Below are positions 59,809 through 64,000 of a DNA stretch of 64,000 bases, in pieces. The notes below the pieces were generated by a model, which did not search any database, was not told where the DNA came from, and saw nothing but the letters and a program-made list of their open reading frames with translations. The DNA lies in assembly GCF_964340395.1 (NCBI RefSeq), contig NC_135569.1, positions 14,064,519 through 14,128,518 on the forward strand, in the 5' to 3' direction. The translations under genes and the position numbers were made by a program. Each line of letters opens with the position of its first letter. Position 1 is the first letter of the stretch. Source of the DNA: Glandiceps talaboti. Taxonomy: Eukaryota > Hemichordata > Enteropneusta > Spengelidae.

Positions 59809-60780
59809 GTACGATATTTCAAATTGAAATTTTCATTTTTCAAAAAAAAAAAGTTATGTAGTAGCTCTGTACTAGTGCTAATTACCGAGCTAACTTTTTA
59901 GCAAGCGTTGTTTTATAAACAAGAATTTCTAGTAGCCTGTCTCTGAATTTGTGAAGTACCACAGCCACTATATTCACATATAATGTGAATGTAAAATGGA
60001 TTTGGACTATACAGCAGTGGTATCTCTCTAATTATAGTCAAGGTGCAAACTTTCAGCCTGTTTTTGAATTTGTAAAGTTAATGTGGTCACAAAATTTTTG
60101 CCAGAGTGACATTGTTACATTATATAGTGATATCTCTCATTGTAGCCATGTTGTACATTTTCAGTCTAATTTTGAACTAGCAAGGTTTTTGCAGCCGCAA
60201 TATTTACTGATTGATAGAATATAGAACGATTTTCTACTTTTCATGTTGTTTTAGCAGTGATTCTGTCAAGTTATAAATTTTTAGTTTCAGATTTTCATAC
60301 ATGCAAGTCAGGATGTTTATGTGTGCATTGAAAAAAAAAAGACTACAAAACTAAAGTAGATTAGTCCAAATCTTCTACATATGCTGTGTATCCCAACCTT
60401 ACAAAGTTATGGATATGACATTAGGGTTAGGGATTTCAGATTGTCGAGTGCAAGACTGATGGAGTATAACTTTTTGTATGTAAAATTACTATCCTATCGA
60501 AGATTAGACAGTGTTTTTCTGGAGAAACAAAACTTTCTCAGTATTTCGGCTAATATCGACAGTGCACAGTTATGTTTCTGTGTCCAGGTGTTTAAAAGTT
60601 TTGGGTCGATTGTTAAAGGGATGTATTCATCAAAGCAAGCATCATGATGTTGTTGTAAAGTATCTTGACATTCTTCTGTATGGTAACAGCCACCCCATTA
60701 CATGATCTGACAAGTTGTGTCGGCAACCTTTAAAGTTTAAATTAAAACGAACTAATTGATAAGTTTACTACCATTGACAG

Positions 60781-60960
60781 GAAACAACACAAATTGCAAT
60801 GGAGAGTGAGAGAGAAGAGGCTGTGTCTCGACTCACTGCTGAGAAGGACGAACTCGTTGCTGCCTTCGAACAAGAAAGAGCTGAACTCAATGACGAGATT
60901 GCTAACATCCAACATGAGAGGGATGAAAGCTTACTGATGGCTGAGAATGAGAAACAGCAG
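60781..60960 (+). CDS. CROCC: rootletin exon 18 (residues 1035-1094)
   Basis: 60 codons, phase 0 both ends. ETTQIAMESEREEAVSRLTA EKDELVAAFEQERAELNDEI ANIQHERDESLLMAENEKQQ. The last third is nearly identical to vertebrate IAALQQERDEGLLLAESEKQ. Confidence 0.98.
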
Positions 60961-62900
60961 GTAATCTATCAAAAACACCCCTACTTTAAGTAATGGTTTG
61001 TCTCATTGCTTTGTGAAGTACATCTCATGTTAGAATTTAGGGGAGGGTAGGTTATTCTGTGAGGGGTTGTGTGTTGTTTGAGTAAGTTACAAACTGAAAA
61101 TGTTCAAAATAATGGATATTTCAAGGCTTTCAAAAATGATAACATACAAATAAGATTTTTAGAGTTTGTTGGATTTGGCAGGATTTTTTTTTTGTATTTT
61201 TTTTTTTTTTTTGTGGTGCAATTTTTGAAGTAGCTAGATAAGAATAGGCAGGTGATGAATAGTCCAGAACAAAGTAGTTCTGTAACCCCCGGAGTAGTAG
61301 AAATAAATGCATTTCAAATTAAATGTTACGTAATGATTTAAATATCCATGAGGAGGCTCACATTGGTCACGCATTACCCCATCACAATTAATTAAGGCAT
61401 GAAAAAGACTTGCCGACAAAGTTCAGAAAGTCGGCCATGATGGAATAAAGGAAGAATCAAATAGGGCATAATGGGTGACCCGTCTCAGAAGAACTGGAAG
61501 GTTTCTTCATCCGAGTACGCTGTGCTCATCAAACAGCTAGCAACACACTTTCCAGATGTCTCAGATTTCCTGCGTGTAGGTAGATATCGTACATAGTTGT
61601 GTAAAATTTCGACTAATTTTTCTGAATGTGAAAACAGCTCTTGTAACAAATAAAGTAAATATGTCTTCTGTGTAACAAGTTTATACTGACAACTCAGATT
61701 CATTCTAGTGTTTTTCATCTAACCCGTCTAAACAAACAAAAATTCTCTATTAAGACTGATATTATGTAAGTAACAGATTAGTGTGATATACATTTGGAGA
61801 CAGTCGTATACTTACTTGAAAATTTTTTGTGAAATTTACCAAAAAAATTTACAGTGGAACCATGCACACTACATGCATATAACACCTTGCTGATGTGTGG
61901 TACTAAAAAAAGCTTAAATTTAGCTCCGACCAGATACATTTTAAAGCAGACACCACGTGATAAAAGTTTGCATGTTCGACACTTTTTTGGGTTTGTTTAC
62001 TTCTTGCTCTGGTGGTTGCTATTGGCAATGTCAAACAAACAGCAGAGAATGATTTAGATAGGTGTATTTTAACAGATTAGTGAAGGGACGCTGAGTTGGC
62101 CTTGTGGATGAAGAAATGTTGGCTCTGTGCCAAGCTGTTGACATTGTTGAGTTGCTGATGGGAGGACAATTGATTGTTTAACAATAGTGATTGTTCAAAC
62201 TAACTACTAACAATACATTACAATAGATAGCATTTTTCAAATAAAATCCTGACAGGAATCGTGATTTAAACTTTTGCCCTGAAAGAAGGTCTTTGGAAAC
62301 ATAATATTAGTATTTGCATCATAATTTGTTCAGTTTGAAAGTGTCGTAAATTTGATTGTTTTTTTGTTTTTTTGCAACAATAAATGTTGGATAATGAATT
62401 TATGTAGATTTAAAATCACACTTTCATGATTTTTGAATCACTTTAAACTAAAATTTCACAACTTTGTGATTTAATTTGTGAGACTAATGTTGGTCGATAA
62501 ATTGGCATATCGGTAGATGTCATGACGGAAAAATGAATATAATTAATAGAGTCAAAATTAAGGTGTAATTGAAAAATATTTTCCGTTTATAATTGTAAGA
62601 ATTTGTATCAAATAAAAGAGATGGTACGCAAATTTTCTGCAGTAAATTCAGGGCCTAATATTTGCAGAGTTTTTAATTATTGAAAATGTTGGTTTTTACC
62701 TAATTGGTGTACATTTCATGATCAGAAATGGACATGTTAGAATTGAGCGTAAACTTTTAATTGAAACATTTTGTATAGTGGAAATTATATATGAAATAAC
62801 AATCTTTACTCATCTGCCATCAACTCAGGACAAACATTTGAGAAGATTGATCAATTTTACCAGTTTTGATTTTGACCAAAATAATGTTTGTTTTTTACAG
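60961..62900 (+). other. CROCC: rootletin intron 18
   Basis: 1,940 bases, mostly AT-rich with a long T-run near 61,181-61,212. The exception is the coding-like segment at 61,471-61,575, described separately. Confidence 0.7.
61471..61575 (+). CDS. candidate internal alternative first exon, or exon of a nested gene
   Basis: ATG at 61,471 opens 35 codons (MGDPSQKNWKVSSSEYAVLI, KQLATHFPDVSDFLR) with clearly coding-like composition, about half G+C in a one-third G+C intron. A donor follows: CGT|GTAGGT at 61,576 (phase 0) or TAG|GTAGAT at 61,580 (phase 1). The frame closes upstream with TAG six bases before the ATG. With the phase 0 donor it would join rootletin exon 19 in frame and give an N-terminally truncated form. 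With the phase 1 donor it would belong to another transcript. No family is recognised. Confidence 0.45.
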
Positions 62901-63035
62901 GCACTATCCATTGCTCAACAAGAAAAGAACCAACTACAAGAGAAACTGAACAATGCTCAACATGATATCTCCAACTTATCCATGGATTTGGACCGCACCA
63001 AGAGAGATGCCTTCAGTAAAGCTGAACAGGATAAG
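62901..63035 (+). CDS. CROCC: rootletin exon 19 (residues 1095-1139), last exon in window
   Basis: 45 codons, acceptor TTTTTTACAG, donor AAG|GTAAGG, phase 0. ALSIAQQEKNQLQEKLNNAQ then HDISNLSMDLDRTKRDAFSK AEQDK. It follows vertebrate ALSLKESEKTALSEKLMGTR HSLATISLEMERQKRDAQSR. The next vertebrate segment is not found before the window ends. Confidence 0.97.
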
Positions 63036-64000
63036 GTAAGGCCTTTTATTGCCCTCTATCAGGCAAAATGGTCAAAAGTTCTGTCTTTTGTTTTTATGTG
63101 GCTGTGTGTGGTGTGATGGTATTTTTTCTGTGTGTACTATAGGGTAATTATGAGGAAATTATGAAATGTTCCTGTCTTTGACTTGAAAAACTTAAGATCT
63201 ATTCTGAAATCGAGGTCACATGTAGTAGTTAAAAAGACGTTCGGTGCTATGATGTAGATTTTGTGCAGGTATCTGTAATCGAATACATGTACTAACTGAT
63301 GATCATGATACTGTACAGTGCAAACAAAACTTTGTGAGCCAAACAAAAAGATAACGGTTAGACAGTTGATGGCATTGTTTGTGCAATTCACTATACAAGC
63401 ACATATGTTAACCCTTCCAATTGTGAAAATTTAATTGTCGTGGTCTATAACTTTAAAATGACCTTGAACAAAAGAAAGGTCACCATGGTAAATGAGGTGG
63501 CGTATAGCAGCCCAGAAACTATGCTGTTGTCTAGGTAACCATGTTTGATGTATGGTGGGGACCAGCATTGAGATGTACTATTGAATGAGTAGATACTACT
63601 CGGACCACGTGAAAGCAATATCGTAAAGTTATTGTATCAGAACAAAAGTTATAGAGTGCCAGAATAAGTATTGTAGTGGTGCAAAGGACAGACCTTATAG
63701 CAGTCCTACTGGAAAAGCAACATGTAGGAGGCTGTTGGGAGATAGAAAATTCCAGAGTACCGAAACTAAACCATTATGAGTTTGGAGTTTAAGAACAAGT
63801 GTAGTCTGATGGCGGTTATGCTGGTTAGTATCTGAAGTGGTTTTTGTCGAGAGAGATTTTAGCGTTGTGAGTTTTGTAGTACATGTATCTGTCCTCACCC
63901 TGAAATGGTGGCCTAGTTAAAGAATCATAGTAGTAACTTGCAGACACGCCCACCTTACGTTTTACTATAACTCGGCAAGTACGTTCATTCACTAGTCCTT
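63036..64000 (+). other. CROCC: start of rootletin intron 19
   Basis: No further exon seen. An X-box-like GTCACCATGGTAAA lies at 63,479-63,492. The next exon, expected to begin with the equivalent of vertebrate STVNALTSELRDLR, must lie beyond the right edge. Confidence 0.7.

Larger units (their letters stand above)
14525..63035 (+). other. CROCC: rootletin gene (5' half; continues past the right edge)
   Basis: Nineteen exons with canonical GT-AG borders join in frame to 1,139 residues with no stop. Order: short N-terminus (1-15), conserved rootletin domain (about 80-300, including RVEDLLSQSRADRDE, KRKLQAYQDGQQRQAQLV and NSMLREQLDQATSANQAL), a block with NEHSRLLTMWRDVVGFRR (about 300-335), a Ser/Pro/Arg hinge (about 510-550), then unbroken coiled coil. 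All of these align by eye with vertebrate rootletin, a protein of about 2,000 residues that polymerises into the striated rootlet at the base of cilia and links centrioles. Intron 2 is 28.3 kb; all other introns in the window are 0.2-2.6 kb. The 3' half is not in the window. Confidence 0.97.

Overview
The window is nuclear DNA of a non-vertebrate animal. Coding sequence occurs as short exons with GT-AG introns, the background is AT-rich (roughly one third G+C by eye), and there is much simple repeat, minisatellite and fold-back (MITE-like) DNA. The one gene that can be read with certainty is on the + strand: rootletin (CROCC), the coiled-coil protein of the ciliary rootlet and of centrosome cohesion. 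Nineteen exons join without a frame break from an ATG at 14,525 to 63,035. They give 1,139 residues, a little over half of a vertebrate-length rootletin of about 2,000. The rest of the gene lies beyond the right edge. The protein reads like a deuterostome-type rootletin. Together with the repeat-rich AT background, this suggests a marine invertebrate, perhaps a hemichordate or another invertebrate deuterostome, but the sequence does not settle the species.

Layout. Bases 1-13,900 are almost gene-free. They hold a possible minus-strand exon fragment at the extreme left, a 1.8-kb satellite of about forty 46-bp units (1,838-3,672), a 25-bp perfect hairpin, a 54-bp minisatellite and a 360-bp fold-back element. 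A CpG-rich block at about 13,900-14,800 is the rootletin promoter, 5' UTR and first exon. It contains a near-consensus X-box, the RFX site typical of cilia genes. Exon 2 follows at 17,215, just after a MITE with a clean 10-bp target duplication.

Intron 2 is exceptional: 28.3 kb, against 0.2-2.6 kb for every other intron in the window. It is not empty. At 43,272-44,627 a 451-codon open exon with a splice acceptor and its own stop codon encodes an uncharacterised charged, disordered protein. Its core is 19 uninterrupted heptapeptides of the type PxxKDTK. At least one good candidate first exon (37,703-37,762, with a perfect YY1 site 0.7 kb upstream) and several weaker ones precede it. Most end in phase 0, the phase of rootletin exons 2 and 3 and of the heptad exon. 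Either a nested gene or alternative promoters and an alternative last exon of rootletin would explain this. It is the most interesting and least settled part of the window.

From 45,845 to 63,035 the rootletin exons come in regular order: the conserved N-terminal rootletin domain, a Ser/Pro/Arg-rich hinge in exon 10, then continuous heptad-repeat coiled coil. Their introns carry minisatellites, a second copy of the fold-back element and, at 61,471, another coding-like segment with its own ATG. No tRNA, rRNA, CRISPR or intact transposase gene was recognised.
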